From Herbidospora cretacea (GTDB lineage: Bacteria > Actinomycetota > Actinomycetes > Streptosporangiales > Streptosporangiaceae), in NCBI RefSeq assembly GCF_001570605.1, contig NZ_BBXG01000008.1, positions 108,012 through 172,011 on the forward strand: 64,000 nt of DNA. Direction: 5' to 3'. Numbering within the stretch: the first letter of the stretch is position 1; each line of letters begins with the position of its first letter. A program made the position numbers and the translations under genes. The notes beneath the pieces were generated by a model that saw only the letters and a program-made list of their open reading frames with translations, was not told the origin of the DNA and did no database searches. Shown one piece after another: positions 42,761 through 52,775 of this stretch.

Positions 42761-43156
42761 TTTGCAATCTCCTTCGGGGCTGAGCCCGTAAGGCCCGCAC
42801 TGTGCGAACCTCGCGTCGCCGCGATGATTACCCCGTCCGGAATTGCTCCGGAAATACAAAAGTGCCACCACCATTTCGGATCGGTGAGGCACTTGAAGTC
42901 TTTGGGAACCACAACTGCAACTGGCAACGACACTATCACGGTACGCGCAACATTTATCACGGCGGTTGCGAAAAAGCTGGCCCCCGATCCCGCCATCCCC
43001 TGTGGCCACGGGGTATCCGGGGGCGTGCGCACGACCGTGACCAGCCGATCGTGCCCGGATCCGGAACGAGTCGTGGGGCTCCCCTGACTTTGCCCGGCGT
43101 GTCGCGGGGCAGTGCCCGGGTGGAAGGTGACTTCCACACGACGGGAGATGGTGACG
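42761..43156. promoter_or_regulatory. Cold-shock gene leader and divergent promoter region
   Basis: No gene is seen here. Two hairpins occur in the likely cold-shock leader: CCGGA/TCCGG (42837-42851) and AAGTGCC/GGCACTT with a 20-base loop (about 42861-42895). Csp mRNAs commonly have long, structured, temperature-responsive leaders. The rest should hold the malic enzyme promoter. Confidence 0.4.
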
Positions 43157-44872
43157 ATGTCACCAGGGAACAGGAAGCCGGGCGCGAGCAGGCCAGCGTT
43201 CACCGAGCAGCCCGACGGCGGCTACACGACCACCCTGCGGGGGCTCGAGGTGCTGCGGGAGCCGCTCCTCAACAAGGGCACGGCGTTCACGCCGGAGGAG
43301 CGGGCCGGGCTCGGGCTCGACGGGCTGCTCCCGCCGGTCACCGAGACCCTCGACGAGCAGGTGCGCCGCTCGTACGCGCAGTACCAGGCCCAGCCGACCG
43401 ACCTGCTCAAGAACGTCTACCTGGAGTCGCTGCGCGACCGGAACGAGACCCTCTACTACGGGCTGCTCAGCGCCCACCTGCGCGAGATGCTGCCGGTGGT
43501 CTACGACCCGACCGTGGCGCAGGCGATCAAGACGTACAGCCACGAGTTCCGGCGGCCCCGAGGGGTGTTCCTGTCCATCGACCACCCCGACGGGATCGAG
43601 ACCGCCTTCGAGAACCTCGGCGTGGGCCCCGACGACGTCGACCTGATCGTGGCCTCGGACGCCGAGGAGATCCTGGGCATCGGCGACTGGGGCGTGGGCG
43701 GCGGGGCCGGCATCGCGGCCGGGAAGCTGGCCGTCTACACCGCCGCGGCGGGCATCGACCCCGACCGGGTGATCCCGGTCGCGCTGGACGTCGGCACCGA
43801 CAACGAGGCGCTGCTCAACGACCCGGCCTACGTCGGCAACCGCCACTCGCGGGTGCGCGGCAAGCGCTACGACGACTTCATCGACGCCTACGTCACCGCG
43901 GCGACTCGGATGTTCCCCGGCGCGCTGCTCCACTGGGAGGACTTCGGGCCCTCCAACGCGCGGCGGATCCTGGAGAAGTACACCGGCCGGATCTGCACCT
44001 TCAACGACGACATGCAGGGCACCGGCGCGATCGTGCTGGCCGCGATGCTCGGGGCGGTGCGGGCGTCGGGGACGCCGATGCGCGACCAGCGGATCGTGGT
44101 CTTCGGGGCGGGGACGGCCGGCATCGGGATCGCCGACCAGCTCAGGGACGCGATGATCCGCGACGGCCTCGACCACGAGACCGCCACCCGCCGCATCTGG
44201 CCCATCGACCGGCAGGGGCTGCTCACCGACGACCTCACGGACCTGCGGGACTTCCAGGTGCCCTACGCCCGCCCGGCGAGCGAGGGCGGCGGCGGGCTGG
44301 CCGAGGTGGTGGAGCGGGTGAAACCGACGATGCTGCTGGGTGCCTCGACCGTCCACGGCGCCTTCACCGAGGAGATCGTGCGGGCGATGGCCGCCGGGGT
44401 GGAACAGCCCATCATCTTCCCGATCTCCAACCCGACGGAGCGCATCGAGGCGATGCCCGCCGACCTGATCTCCTGGACCGACGGCCGCGCCCTGGTGGCG
44501 ACCGGCGTGCCGATCGACCCGATCACGTACAAGGGGGTCACCCATGTGATCGGCCAGGCCAACAACGCGCTGCTCTACCCGGGTCTGGGGCTGGGCGTGG
44601 TGGTGTCGCGGGCGCGGCGGGTCAGCCCCGGCATGCTCCAGGCCGCCGCCGAGGCGGTCGCCGGGCTGGTGGACGTCACCCTGCCCGGGGCCTCGCTGCT
44701 GCCGCAGGTCGACAACCTGAGGGAGGTCTCGGCCACGGTCGCCGTCGCGGTCGCCAGACAGGCCGCCGAGGAGCACCTGGCCCGCACGTCGCTGCGCGAC
44801 CCGGTCCAGCGGGTGCGGGACGCGATGTGGCAGCCGGTCTACCGGCCGGTCCGAGCCGGGGAGCCGCGATGA
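43157..44872 (+). CDS. NAD(P)-dependent malic enzyme
   Basis: 571 residues from ATG 43157; GGGAG lies nine bases upstream. This is the long malic enzyme type. The core [28 protein letters not shown], the metal-binding [13 protein letters not shown] and [17 protein letters not shown], and the nucleotide motif [14 protein letters not shown] are all intact, with [14 protein letters not shown] near the end. It decarboxylates malate to pyruvate. Directly coupled (ATGA) to fumarase, giving a fumarate to malate to pyruvate unit. Confidence 0.93.
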   Translation: MSPGNRKPGASRPAFTEQPDGGYTTTLRGLEVLREPLLNKGTAFTPEERAGLGLDGLLPPVTETLDEQVRRSYAQYQAQPTDLLKNVYLESLRDRNETLYYGLLSAHLREMLPVVYDPTVAQAIKTYSHEFRRPRGVFLSIDHPDGIETAFENLGVGPDDVDLIVASDAEEILGIGDWGVGGGAGIAAGKLAVYTAAAGIDPDRVIPVALDVGTDNEALLNDPAYVGNRHSRVRGKRYDDFIDAYVTAATRMFPGALLHWEDFGPSNARRILEKYTGRICTFNDDMQGTGAIVLAAMLGAVRASGTPMRDQRIVVFGAGTAGIGIADQLRDAMIRDGLDHETATRRIWPIDRQGLLTDDLTDLRDFQVPYARPASEGGGGLAEVVERVKPTMLLGASTVHGAFTEEIVRAMAAGVEQPIIFPISNPTERIEAMPADLISWTDGRALVATGVPIDPITYKGVTHVIGQANNALLYPGLGLGVVVSRARRVSPGMLQAAAEAVAGLVDVTLPGASLLPQVDNLREVSATVAVAVARQAAEEHLARTSLRDPVQRVRDAMWQPVYRPVRAGEPR

Positions 44873-46302
44873 CGACGCACCACCGGCCGCGCGCCCTGCC
44901 GATCGGCCTCAGGGCGCGGGGCACCCGCACCGAGAGCGACTCGCTGGGCGAGATCCACGTGCCCGCCGACCACTACTGGGGCGCGCAGACCCAGCGGTCG
45001 CTGATCCACTTCGACATCGGCGACGACCGCATGCCCAAGGCGGTCTACCACGCGTACGGCTTCATCAAGAAGGCCGCCGCGATCGTCAACGCCCGCGCCG
45101 GGCGGCTGCCGCAGTGGATGGCCGACGTCATCGTCCGGGTCGCCGACGAGGTGATCGCCGGGAGGCTCGACACGGAGTTCCCCCTGTACGTCTGGCAGAC
45201 CGGCTCCGGCACCCAGTCCAACATGAACGTCAACGAGGTCATCTCCAACCGGGCGATCCAGCTCCTCGGCGGCGAGCTGGGCAGCAAGCACCCGATCCAT
45301 CCCAACGACCACGTCAACATGGGCCAGTCGTCCAACGACACCTTCGTCACCGCGATGCACCTGGCCGCCGTGCGCGCCATCGAGGGCGGCCTGATCCCGG
45401 CGGTGCACCGCCTGCGGAAGGCCGCCGCGGACAAGAGCCGCGAGTGGGCCGACGTGGTCAAGATCGGCCGCACCCACCTGGAGGACGCCACCCCGCTGAC
45501 GGTCGGCCAGGAGTGGTCCGGCTACGCCGCCCAGCTCGACGACGCCGCCGACCACCTGGCCGCCACCTGCACGGGCCTCTACCGGCTGGCCATCGGCGGC
45601 ACCGCTGTCGGCACCGGCCTGAACGCGCCGCCCGGCTTCGCCGCCGAGATGGCCGCCGAACTCGCCCGGCTCACCGGCCGCCCGTTCGTGGGCGCGCCCA
45701 ACGCGTTCGCCGCCCAGGCCTCCTGCGACGCGCTCGTGCGGGTCTCGGCGGCGATGCGCGCCCTGGCGGTCCCGCTGTTCAAGTTCGCCAACGACATGCG
45801 CTGGCTCGGGTCGGGCCCGCGCACCGGCCTGCACGAGCTGATCCTGCCCGCCAACGAACCGGGCTCCTCGATAATGCCGGGCAAGGTCAACCCGACCCAG
45901 GCCGAGGCGATGCTGATGGTGTGCGTCCAGGTGATGGCCTTCGACACGGCGGTCTCGACGGCGGGCGCTGAGGGCAACTTCGAGCTCAACGCCTTCCGCC
46001 CGCTGATCATCGACAACGTGCTCCACTCGGCCCGCCTCCTGACCGACATGACCGACCACTTCCGCGCGTTCCTGGTCGCCGACGCCCGGCTCGACACCGG
46101 CAGGCTGAAGGAGAACGTCGAACGCTCGATCATGATGGTGACGGCGCTGAGCCCGGAGATCGGCTACGACAAGGCGGCCGAGATCGCCCACCGCGCGCTC
46201 GACGAGGACCTGACCTTGAAAGAGGCGGCGCTCAGGTCGGGCGTCAGCGAGTCACTGTTCGACCGGGTGGTGGTCCCGGAGCAGCTCACGCGGCCCGGGT
46301 GA
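44869..46302 (+). CDS. fumC: Fumarate hydratase, class II
   Basis: 477 residues from ATG 44869, overlapping the malic enzyme stop. Class II signatures: TESDSLGEIHVPADHYWGAQTQRS, QTGSGTQSNMNVNEVISNRA, VNMGQSSNDTFVTAMH and the fumarase/aspartase motif GSSIMPGKVNPTQAE. It interconverts fumarate and malate without an iron-sulfur cluster. The 3' end overlaps the convergent ROK gene by 51 bases. Confidence 0.95.
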   Translation: MTTHHRPRALPIGLRARGTRTESDSLGEIHVPADHYWGAQTQRSLIHFDIGDDRMPKAVYHAYGFIKKAAAIVNARAGRLPQWMADVIVRVADEVIAGRLDTEFPLYVWQTGSGTQSNMNVNEVISNRAIQLLGGELGSKHPIHPNDHVNMGQSSNDTFVTAMHLAAVRAIEGGLIPAVHRLRKAAADKSREWADVVKIGRTHLEDATPLTVGQEWSGYAAQLDDAADHLAATCTGLYRLAIGGTAVGTGLNAPPGFAAEMAAELARLTGRPFVGAPNAFAAQASCDALVRVSAAMRALAVPLFKFANDMRWLGSGPRTGLHELILPANEPGSSIMPGKVNPTQAEAMLMVCVQVMAFDTAVSTAGAEGNFELNAFRPLIIDNVLHSARLLTDMTDHFRAFLVADARLDTGRLKENVERSIMMVTALSPEIGYDKAAEIAHRALDEDLTLKEAALRSGVSESLFDRVVVPEQLTRPG

Positions 46303-47442
46303 CAGGATCAGCGGGTCGTCGAGGACGCGGTCGACCACGGTCCCGGCCGCGCCGCGCGCCGCCGCCTCGAAGCCCAGTTCCGACGCCACGATCCGGCAGC
46401 GGCCCCCGGCCACGGCGCGGCGTTCGAGTTCGGCCTGGGCCGCCGGGAGGAGGCGGGAGGCCAGCTTGGCGAAGTAGCCGCCGACCACGATCGCGCGGGG
46501 GTTGAACAGGTTGGCCAGGATCGAGCCGCCCAGGCCGAGCCAGCGGCCGACCTCGGCCAGGGCGTTGAGGGTCCTGGTGTCGCCGGCCTCGGCGGCGGAG
46601 GCGATCTGGTCGACGCGGGCGTCGAGGCCCAGGCCGGTCGCCCCGGGGGGATCGAGGGCCGCCAGGCCGACCTTCGTCTCCCAGCATCCGGTGTGGCCGC
46701 AGGCGCACCGGGCGCCCTCGGGGTCGACGGGGAGGTGCCCGGTCTCGCCCGAGAAGCCGTCGGCGCCCTGGAGCAGCCGGCCGCCGACGATGATGCCGCC
46801 GCCCACCCCGACCTCGCCCGTCAGGTAGACCATGTCCGGCGTTCCGGCCGCCACGCCGCACGCGTATTCGGCCAGGGCGGCCAGGTTCGCGTCGTTGCCC
46901 ACCTCGACGGTCACGCCCAGTTCGGCGCGGAGCAGGTCGGCCAGGGGCGCCTGCCGCCAGCCGAGGTTCGGGGCGAAGGTGACGACCCCCTGGGAGACCA
47001 GGCCGGGCACGGCCACCACGACGCCCGCCAGGGTGCCCATCTCGGCGGCGGCCAGGCCGGCCATGCGCGCCAGTTCGGAGACGCACCCGGAGACACCCGC
47101 GCCGGCCGCGTCGAATCCCGAGCGGGCCGAGAACAGGACGCGGCCGCCCAGGTCGGAACCGTGGGCGGCCACATAGCCGACGTTGATCTCCAGGCCCAGC
47201 GCCCCCACGCGGGAGCCGTCGAGCGCCACGTCGCGGCGTGGCCTCCCGATGGCCCCCGTCGTCGAGGTCCCGGCCTCCCGGACCAGGCCCATGGCGATGA
47301 GCTCGGTCATCAGGGAGGACACGGTGGCCCGGTGAAGACCGGTCGCCTCCACCACATCCGCACGGGAGCAGGTCCCGTGGTCACGCAGGTGCCGGAGCAC
47401 GCGGGACAGGTTGTCCCTGCGCAGGGTGGCGCGGCCGGTCAT
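46252..47442 (-). CDS. ROK family transcriptional repressor (fuconate/sugar operon)
   Basis: 396 residues from ATG 47442, two bases after the permease stop. Helix-turn-helix CSRADVVEATGLHRATVSSLMTELIAMGLV (residues 24-53); ROK domain with VVAVPGLVS, VEVGNDANLAALAEYA and the zinc site GHLPVDPEGARCACGHTGCWE. It closes an operon with a fuconate dehydratase and a sugar importer and is likely its repressor. The tail overlaps the fumarase gene on the other strand. Confidence 0.9.
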   Translation of the reverse strand: MTGRATLRRDNLSRVLRHLRDHGTCSRADVVEATGLHRATVSSLMTELIAMGLVREAGTSTTGAIGRPRRDVALDGSRVGALGLEINVGYVAAHGSDLGGRVLFSARSGFDAAGAGVSGCVSELARMAGLAAAEMGTLAGVVVAVPGLVSQGVVTFAPNLGWRQAPLADLLRAELGVTVEVGNDANLAALAEYACGVAAGTPDMVYLTGEVGVGGGIIVGGRLLQGADGFSGETGHLPVDPEGARCACGHTGCWETKVGLAALDPPGATGLGLDARVDQIASAAEAGDTRTLNALAEVGRWLGLGGSILANLFNPRAIVVGGYFAKLASRLLPAAQAELERRAVAGGRCRIVASELGFEAAARGAAGTVVDRVLDDPLILSPGPRELLRDHHPVEQ

Positions 47443-47444
47443 CG

Positions 47445-48506
47445 CTAGTCCTGGGCCCTCCCGCCGGCCAGCCGGCTGATCATCAGGGCGACCAGGATGA
47501 TGCCGCCGTACACGAGCTGCTTCCACTCGCCGGGCACGCCCTGGAGGGTCAGGATGTTCTCGACCAGGCCGATGACCAGGACACCGGTGAGGGCGCCGAG
47601 GATGGTGCCCTTGCCGCCGTCCATGCTGACGCCGCCGATGACGGCCGCAGCGAAGACCATGAAGATCCAGCCGACGCCCTGGTTGGCGCTGATGCCGCCC
47701 AGGCGGCCGGTCTCCAGCACGCCCGCGAGCGCCGCCAGGGTGCCGCCGATGACGAAGACGACCAGGACCACGCGCTCGACCCGGATGCCGGCGGCCCTGG
47801 CGGCGTCGGCGTTGCCGCCGATGGCGTACAGGGAACGGCCGCCGCGGAAGTAGCCGAGGGCGGCCATGCCGACGGCGAACAGGACGCCGGTGATCCAGAT
47901 GGCGGCGGGCAGGCCGAGCCAGACCGCGCTGCCGAGGTAGGTGAACGACTCGGGCAGGGCGAACAGGCTCTTGCCGCCGGTCAGGCCGAGGTGCAGGCCG
48001 TGGACGACGATCAGCATCGCCAGCGTGACCACGAAGGCCGACAGCTGGTAGCGCAGGATGAGGAAGCCGTTGAAGGCTCCGATCAGCGCGCCGATGAGCA
48101 GGCACAGCGGCACGGCCAGGCCCGGGGGCAGGCCGAGGCCGAACCCGCCGTCGCCGGTGGCGATGACGAGCATGACCGCCACGGCGGGGGCCATGCCGAC
48201 GATCGACTCCAGCGACAGGTCGAACTTGCCGGCGATCAGGATGAGCGCCTCGGCCAGCACGACCAGGGCCAGCGCCGACTGCTGCTGCAGCACGTTGGTC
48301 AGGTTGCCCATGGTGAGGAACACCGGGTCGATGAACGACCCGACGATCAGCAGCACCACGATGACCGGCACCAGCGTCAGGTCGCGGAACCGGCTCAGCC
48401 GGAAGCCCGGCCGGGCGGCGATCGCCGGGGCCGGGCCGGAGCCGTTCGCCGACGCCGCCGGGGTCTTCGGCAGCGTCGAGGCGCGCCGCCCCTGCCGATC
48501 ACTCAT
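47445..48506 (-). CDS. Sugar ABC transporter permease (RbsC type), third cassette
   Basis: 353 residues from ATG 48506 (GGAGG nine bases upstream; GTG 48515 is too close to it). After a 40-residue cytoplasmic tail there are about nine helices with LILIAGKFDLSLESIVGMAP, GAFNGFLILRYQLSAFVVTL and FAAAVIGGVSMDGGKGTILG. Single permease, homodimer expected. Start overlaps the ATPase stop. Confidence 0.92.
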   Translation of the reverse strand: MSDRQGRRASTLPKTPAASANGSGPAPAIAARPGFRLSRFRDLTLVPVIVVLLIVGSFIDPVFLTMGNLTNVLQQQSALALVVLAEALILIAGKFDLSLESIVGMAPAVAVMLVIATGDGGFGLGLPPGLAVPLCLLIGALIGAFNGFLILRYQLSAFVVTLAMLIVVHGLHLGLTGGKSLFALPESFTYLGSAVWLGLPAAIWITGVLFAVGMAALGYFRGGRSLYAIGGNADAARAAGIRVERVVLVVFVIGGTLAALAGVLETGRLGGISANQGVGWIFMVFAAAVIGGVSMDGGKGTILGALTGVLVIGLVENILTLQGVPGEWKQLVYGGIILVALMISRLAGGRAQD

Positions 48507-50001
48507 GACTGACACCCTCCATAGCGGCCACGAGGTCGTTGTCCGACCATCCGCGTGGCACGTCCTTGATCACCCGGCCGTGGAACATCACCAGGACCCG
48601 GTCACAGATTCGCAGGTCGTCGAGTTCGTCGCTGACCAGCACGGCTCCCGCTCCCCGCTGCGCGGCGTCCTCGACCGAGCCGAGCAGCGACTGCTTGGCC
48701 TTGACGTCGACGCCGGCGGTGGGGTTGATGACGACCAGCGCGGCCGGGTCGTCGACCAGGGCGCGGGCCATCACGACCTTCTGGGCGTTGCCGCCCGACA
48801 GGTCGCCGACCGGCTGGTCGGGACCCTCGGTCTTGATGTCGAGCTCCTGGATCATGGTCCGGGCACGGGCCCGGCGCCTCTCGGGCGAGACCATCCCGAA
48901 CCGGCCGAGCTTCCCGGCGATCGGCATGGTCGCGTTCTCGCCGACCGACAGCAGGGCGACGAAGCCCTCGTGGTGCCGGTCCTGCGGGACGAAACCGATC
49001 CCGGCCGCCAGCGCCGACGGGACGTCGCCCGGCTTCGGCTGCCTGCCGTTGACCGTGATGACGCCGCTGTCGGCACGGCGCAGCCCCACGATGCTCTCGG
49101 CCAGGCCGACCTTGCCGCTGCTGCCGGACCCGGCCAGGCCGACGATCTCGCCGGCCCTGACGGAGATGTCGACGTCCTCGTAGCGGCCCGCGGAGGTGAG
49201 GCCGCGCACCTCCAGGACGACCTTGGCGGCGGGGTCGATCTTCCGGGCCCTGGCCTCGTAGGTCACGGCGTGCTCGCCGGTCATCGCGGCCACCAGCGCG
49301 TCGTGCGGGAGTTCGCTGACGGGGCTGGTGACGATGTGGCGGGCGTCGCGGAAGACGGTGACGCTCTGGCAGACCTCGTAGACCTCTTCGAGGTGGTGCG
49401 AGATGAACATCATGGTGACGCCCTGCTCCCGCAGGTCGCGCATGCGGTCGAAGAGGCGCTGGATGGCCGGGCCGTCGAGCTGGGCGGTCGGCTCGTCGAG
49501 GATGATGAACCGCGCGCCGAAGGAGAGCGCGCGGGCGATCTCGACCAGCTGCCGCTGCTCGACGCCCAGGTCGCCGGCGAGCCCGAACGGGTCGACGTCG
49601 ACGTGGTACTGGTCGAGGAGGGCGACGGCGCGGGCGCGCATGGCGCGCCAGTTGATGACCCTGCCGTCGGTCTGGCGGTTGATGAAGAGGTTCTCGGCCA
49701 CGGTCAGCGCGGGGATGATCGTGGACTTCTGGTAGACGCAGGCCACCCGGGCCTTCCACGCGTCGCGGTCGGCGATCGGCGGAGCCGCTTCGCCCGCGAA
49801 CCGGACCTCGCCCGCGTCGGGCCGCTGCAGGCCGGTCAGGATCGACACGAGGGTCGACTTCCCGGCGCCGTTGCGGCCGATCAGGGCGTGCGTCTCGCCC
49901 TGCTTGATGGTGAGGCCCGCGTCGTTGAGTGCGACGGTGGGGCCGAAGCGCTTGGTGATCCCGAGCGCCTCGACCGCCGCCGCTTGCGATGAGGTGGTCA
50001 T
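48499..50001 (-). CDS. Sugar ABC transporter ATP-binding protein, third cassette
   Basis: 500 residues with two fused nucleotide-binding domains: GRNGAGKSTLVSILTG and FIILDEPTAQLDG in the first; GSGSSGKVGLAESIVG, LSGGNAQKVVMARALV and VVINPTAGVDVKA in the second. The second Walker B is VVINP rather than L-DEP, so the second site is probably inactive, as is common in this family. The ATG follows the binding-protein stop directly. Confidence 0.92.
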   Translation of the reverse strand: MTTSSQAAAVEALGITKRFGPTVALNDAGLTIKQGETHALIGRNGAGKSTLVSILTGLQRPDAGEVRFAGEAAPPIADRDAWKARVACVYQKSTIIPALTVAENLFINRQTDGRVINWRAMRARAVALLDQYHVDVDPFGLAGDLGVEQRQLVEIARALSFGARFIILDEPTAQLDGPAIQRLFDRMRDLREQGVTMMFISHHLEEVYEVCQSVTVFRDARHIVTSPVSELPHDALVAAMTGEHAVTYEARARKIDPAAKVVLEVRGLTSAGRYEDVDISVRAGEIVGLAGSGSSGKVGLAESIVGLRRADSGVITVNGRQPKPGDVPSALAAGIGFVPQDRHHEGFVALLSVGENATMPIAGKLGRFGMVSPERRRARARTMIQELDIKTEGPDQPVGDLSGGNAQKVVMARALVDDPAALVVINPTAGVDVKAKQSLLGSVEDAAQRGAGAVLVSDELDDLRICDRVLVMFHGRVIKDVPRGWSDNDLVAAMEGVSHE

Positions 50002-51066
50002 CTAGCTGACCTGGTTGCCCCAGAGGTTGGGGTCATCCACGTTCTCCTTGGTCACCAGCGGCGCGGGCAGCTGGTCCTCCAGGCCGTTGGGGAGCTGGAT
50101 GATGTTGCTGTCGTGGTCGGTCGGGCCGGGCTGGAAGGTCTTGCCCTCCAGGGCGGCCTTCGCGTAGAAGACGGCGTACTTGGCGTAGAGGTCGGCCGGC
50201 TGCGAGACGGTCGCGTCGATCTCGCCGGCGCGGATGGCCTCGAACTCGGCCGGGATGCCGTCGTTGGACACGACGAAGATGTGCTTGGGGTCGTCCGGCT
50301 TGACCAGCAGGCCCTTGGCCTTCAGGACCTGGAGGGTCGGGGCCAGGTGCACACCGCCGGCGTGCATGTAGATGCCCTTGATGTCGGGGTTCTGCTCCAG
50401 GCGGGTCTGCAGCATGGACGCGGCCTTGCTGCCCTCCCACTCCGTCGGCTCCTCGAAGACCGTGATCCCGGGGAACTTCTCCTTCATGCAGTCGCGGAAC
50501 GCCTCGGCGCGGTCGCGGCCGTTGATGGAGGCCAGCGCGCCCATGAGCTGCACGACCTTGCCCTTGCCGCCGAGCTGCTCGCCCAGGAACTCACAGGCCT
50601 TGGTGCCGTAGGCGCGGTTGTCGGCGCGCACGACCATGTAGACGTTGCCCTTGTCGGGGCGGGTGTCGACGGTCACGACCGGGATCTTCTTGCCGGCGAG
50701 CTGGTCGAGGGTCGAGGCGATGGCGCCGGTGTCCTGCGGGGCCATGATGATCGCCTTGGCGCCCTGGCTGACCAGCGCCTGGGTGTTGGCGACCAGCTTG
50801 GCGACGTCGTTCTGCGAGTTGGTCGGCGGCATCAGCTCGACGCCGTCGGTGCTCGCGATCTCCGGGACGTACTTGTTGTACGAGTTCCAGAAGTCGGAGT
50901 CGGCGCGCGGGAAGTCGACGCCGACCTTGCCGCCGCCGGCGGCCGCGGCGGGCGCGGACTCGCCGGGGGCGGCGCTCGTCGCGGTCTCGGGGGTGTCGGA
51001 CGACCCACACGCGGCCAGGCCCAATGCGAGCACGGCGGCGCTGGCGGCGACGGACAGAAGTTTCAT
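50002..51066 (-). CDS. Sugar ABC transporter substrate-binding lipoprotein, third cassette
   Basis: 354 residues; lipobox GLAAC near residue 20, then a Ser/Pro/Ala tether and a type I periplasmic-binding fold ([57 protein letters not shown]). Position next to L-fuconate dehydratase makes L-fucose, L-fuconate or a related 6-deoxy sugar the best guess for its ligand. Start overlaps the dehydratase stop (ATGA). Confidence 0.9.
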   Translation of the reverse strand: MKLLSVAASAAVLALGLAACGSSDTPETATSAAPGESAPAAAAGGGKVGVDFPRADSDFWNSYNKYVPEIASTDGVELMPPTNSQNDVAKLVANTQALVSQGAKAIIMAPQDTGAIASTLDQLAGKKIPVVTVDTRPDKGNVYMVVRADNRAYGTKACEFLGEQLGGKGKVVQLMGALASINGRDRAEAFRDCMKEKFPGITVFEEPTEWEGSKAASMLQTRLEQNPDIKGIYMHAGGVHLAPTLQVLKAKGLLVKPDDPKHIFVVSNDGIPAEFEAIRAGEIDATVSQPADLYAKYAVFYAKAALEGKTFQPGPTDHDSNIIQLPNGLEDQLPAPLVTKENVDDPNLWGNQVS

Positions 51067-52424
51067 GCCGATCGGCCTTTCAGGACGGGGGGGTGATTGA
51101 CGGAGGAGGTTCTGCGCGCCTCCGCCGCCGGGGAGCTCTGGGCCACTGCGCTGGTCCAGTACTGACCCCAGGGATAGGTGAACGCGGCGAGCGACTCAGG
51201 ACGCATCGCCGAGCTGAATCCGGCTGCTTCGGGCGCCACGTAGCTGCCGTCCCGGATGACGACCGGGTCGGCGAAGTGCTCGTGCAGGTGGTCGATGTAC
51301 TCGATCACCCGGCCCTGTTTCGACCCGCTGACGGCGACGAAATCGAACATGGCCAGATGCTGGACCAGCTCGCACAGCCCCACCCCGCCCGCGTGCGGGC
51401 AGACGGGGACGCCGAACTTGGCGGCCAGCAGCAGGATGGCGATGTTCTCGTTGACGCCCCCGACGCGGGCCGCGTCGAGTTGCAGGTAGGAGATGGCCTC
51501 CGACTGGAGGAGCTGCTTGAACACGATCCGGTTCTGCACGTGCTCCCCGGTGGCGACCGGGACGGGGGCGACCGCGCGTGCGATCGCGGCGTGGCCGAGC
51601 ATGTCGTCCGGGCTGGTGGGTTCCTCCACCCACCAGGGGTCGAACTCGGTCAGCGCCTTCACCCAGCGGATCGCGTCGGAGACATCCCATCTCTGGTTGG
51701 CGTCGATCGCGATCGGGAAACCGTCGCCGCAGACCTCACGGGCGATCCGCATGCGGCGGACGTCGTCGTCGAGGTCGGCGCCGACCTTCAGCTTGATCTG
51801 TGTGAAGCCCTCGTCGAGGGCCTCCTTGCACAGGCGCCGAAGCTTGTCGTCGTCGTAGCCGAGCCAGCCCGGCGACGTCGTGTAGGCGGGATAGCCCTGC
51901 TCCCGCAGGAGGGCGACGCGCTCGGCCCGTCCCGGCTGCGCGGCGCGGAGGATCTCCAGCGCCTCATCGGGGGTGAGCGCGTCGGTGATGTAGCGGAAGT
52001 CGACCAGGGAGACGAGCTCCTCGGGGCTCATCTCGGCGAGCAGCAGCCAGAGCGGCTTGCCCTCGCGGCGGGCCTTCAGGTCCCACAGGGCGTTCATGAC
52101 GGCGGAGATCGCCATGTGCATGACGCCCTTCTCCGGCCCGAGCCAGCGCAACTGCGAGTCGCCGATCAGATCCCGGTAGACGGCGCCCAGGTCGGAGCAG
52201 TCACGGCCGACGACGTGGCCGTCGAGCGCCTTGATGGCGGCGGTCTGCACGTCGTTGCCGCGTCCGATCGTGAACGCGAATCCGTGTCCCTTCTCGTCCT
52301 CGTCGGTCCGCAGCACCACGTAGGCCGCCGAGTAGTCGGGGTCGGGGTTCATCGCGTCGGAACCGTCGAGCTCCGTCGAGGTCGGGAACCGGATGTCATG
52401 CGTCTCCAGGGAGATGACCCTCAT
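51063..52424 (-). CDS. L-fuconate dehydratase (enolase superfamily)
   Basis: 453 residues from ATG 52424 (GGAG six bases upstream). The N-terminus [13 protein letters not shown] segment [20 protein letters not shown] is characteristic of FucD. Active-site parts: TQIKLKVG (base Lys), [19 protein letters not shown] and ATGEHVQNR (metal acids), then [14 protein letters not shown] (His). It dehydrates L-fuconate to 2-keto-3-deoxy-L-fuconate in the non-phosphorylating L-fucose route. A roughly 20-residue Ser/Ala-rich C-terminal tail after YPWGQYW is extra. First gene of the leftward operon. Confidence 0.88.
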   Translation of the reverse strand: MRVISLETHDIRFPTSTELDGSDAMNPDPDYSAAYVVLRTDEDEKGHGFAFTIGRGNDVQTAAIKALDGHVVGRDCSDLGAVYRDLIGDSQLRWLGPEKGVMHMAISAVMNALWDLKARREGKPLWLLLAEMSPEELVSLVDFRYITDALTPDEALEILRAAQPGRAERVALLREQGYPAYTTSPGWLGYDDDKLRRLCKEALDEGFTQIKLKVGADLDDDVRRMRIAREVCGDGFPIAIDANQRWDVSDAIRWVKALTEFDPWWVEEPTSPDDMLGHAAIARAVAPVPVATGEHVQNRIVFKQLLQSEAISYLQLDAARVGGVNENIAILLLAAKFGVPVCPHAGGVGLCELVQHLAMFDFVAVSGSKQGRVIEYIDHLHEHFADPVVIRDGSYVAPEAAGFSSAMRPESLAAFTYPWGQYWTSAVAQSSPAAEARRTSSVNHPPVLKGRSA

Positions 52425-52439
52425 GCGAGCTCCAGACAC

Positions 52440-52708
52440 ATCCGATTAATGTAAGAGTCCGGCGCTACCGCCGGGCGGTCGTCTTCGAAAGCCTTTCGAG
52501 ATAAAGATCCGATTAATATGCGGACACGGCCCTCGTTGGGGCTGTGGACCGATCCCAGGTGGGATCAGAATTCCGCAGGTCGCCGCCGGGTGGAAGACCC
52601 CGGGGCCACCTTCTCGGTTACTCTCCAGACATCCGATGTTTGGTTCTCAAGAAGAATGCCCCGCATGTTACAGGCGTGTCAATAGCCGCAACGAGAAAGA
52701 GATCCGAT
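52440..52708. promoter_or_regulatory. Control region of the fuconate operon with four ATCCGAT repeats
   Basis: ATCCGATTAAT occurs at 52440-52450 and 52507-52517, and ATCCGAT at 52631-52637 (within the palindrome ACATC-C-GATGT) and 52702-52708. All lie between the operon start and the neighbouring terminator. They are likely binding sites for the operon's repressor or another sugar regulator. Confidence 0.5.
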
Positions 52709-52718
52709 GATTTCGAAA

Positions 52719-52750
52719 GGCCCCGGCGAACCGTGGAGTTCGCCGGGGCC
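52719..52750 (-). terminator. Terminator after the sugar dehydrogenase gene
   Basis: A 13-bp perfect stem, GGCCCCGGCGAAC with GTTCGCCGGGGCC, loop CGTGGA, 26 bases beyond the stop of the leftward gene. It shields the fuconate operon promoter from read-through. Confidence 0.75.
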
Positions 52751-52775
52751 CCGTCTCTGACCTGCGGATATGTGG

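Noticed and set aside
42837..42897. A riboswitch in the cold-shock leader
   Set aside because: Two hairpins are visible but no known aptamer consensus is seen. Structured leaders are normal for cold-shock mRNAs.
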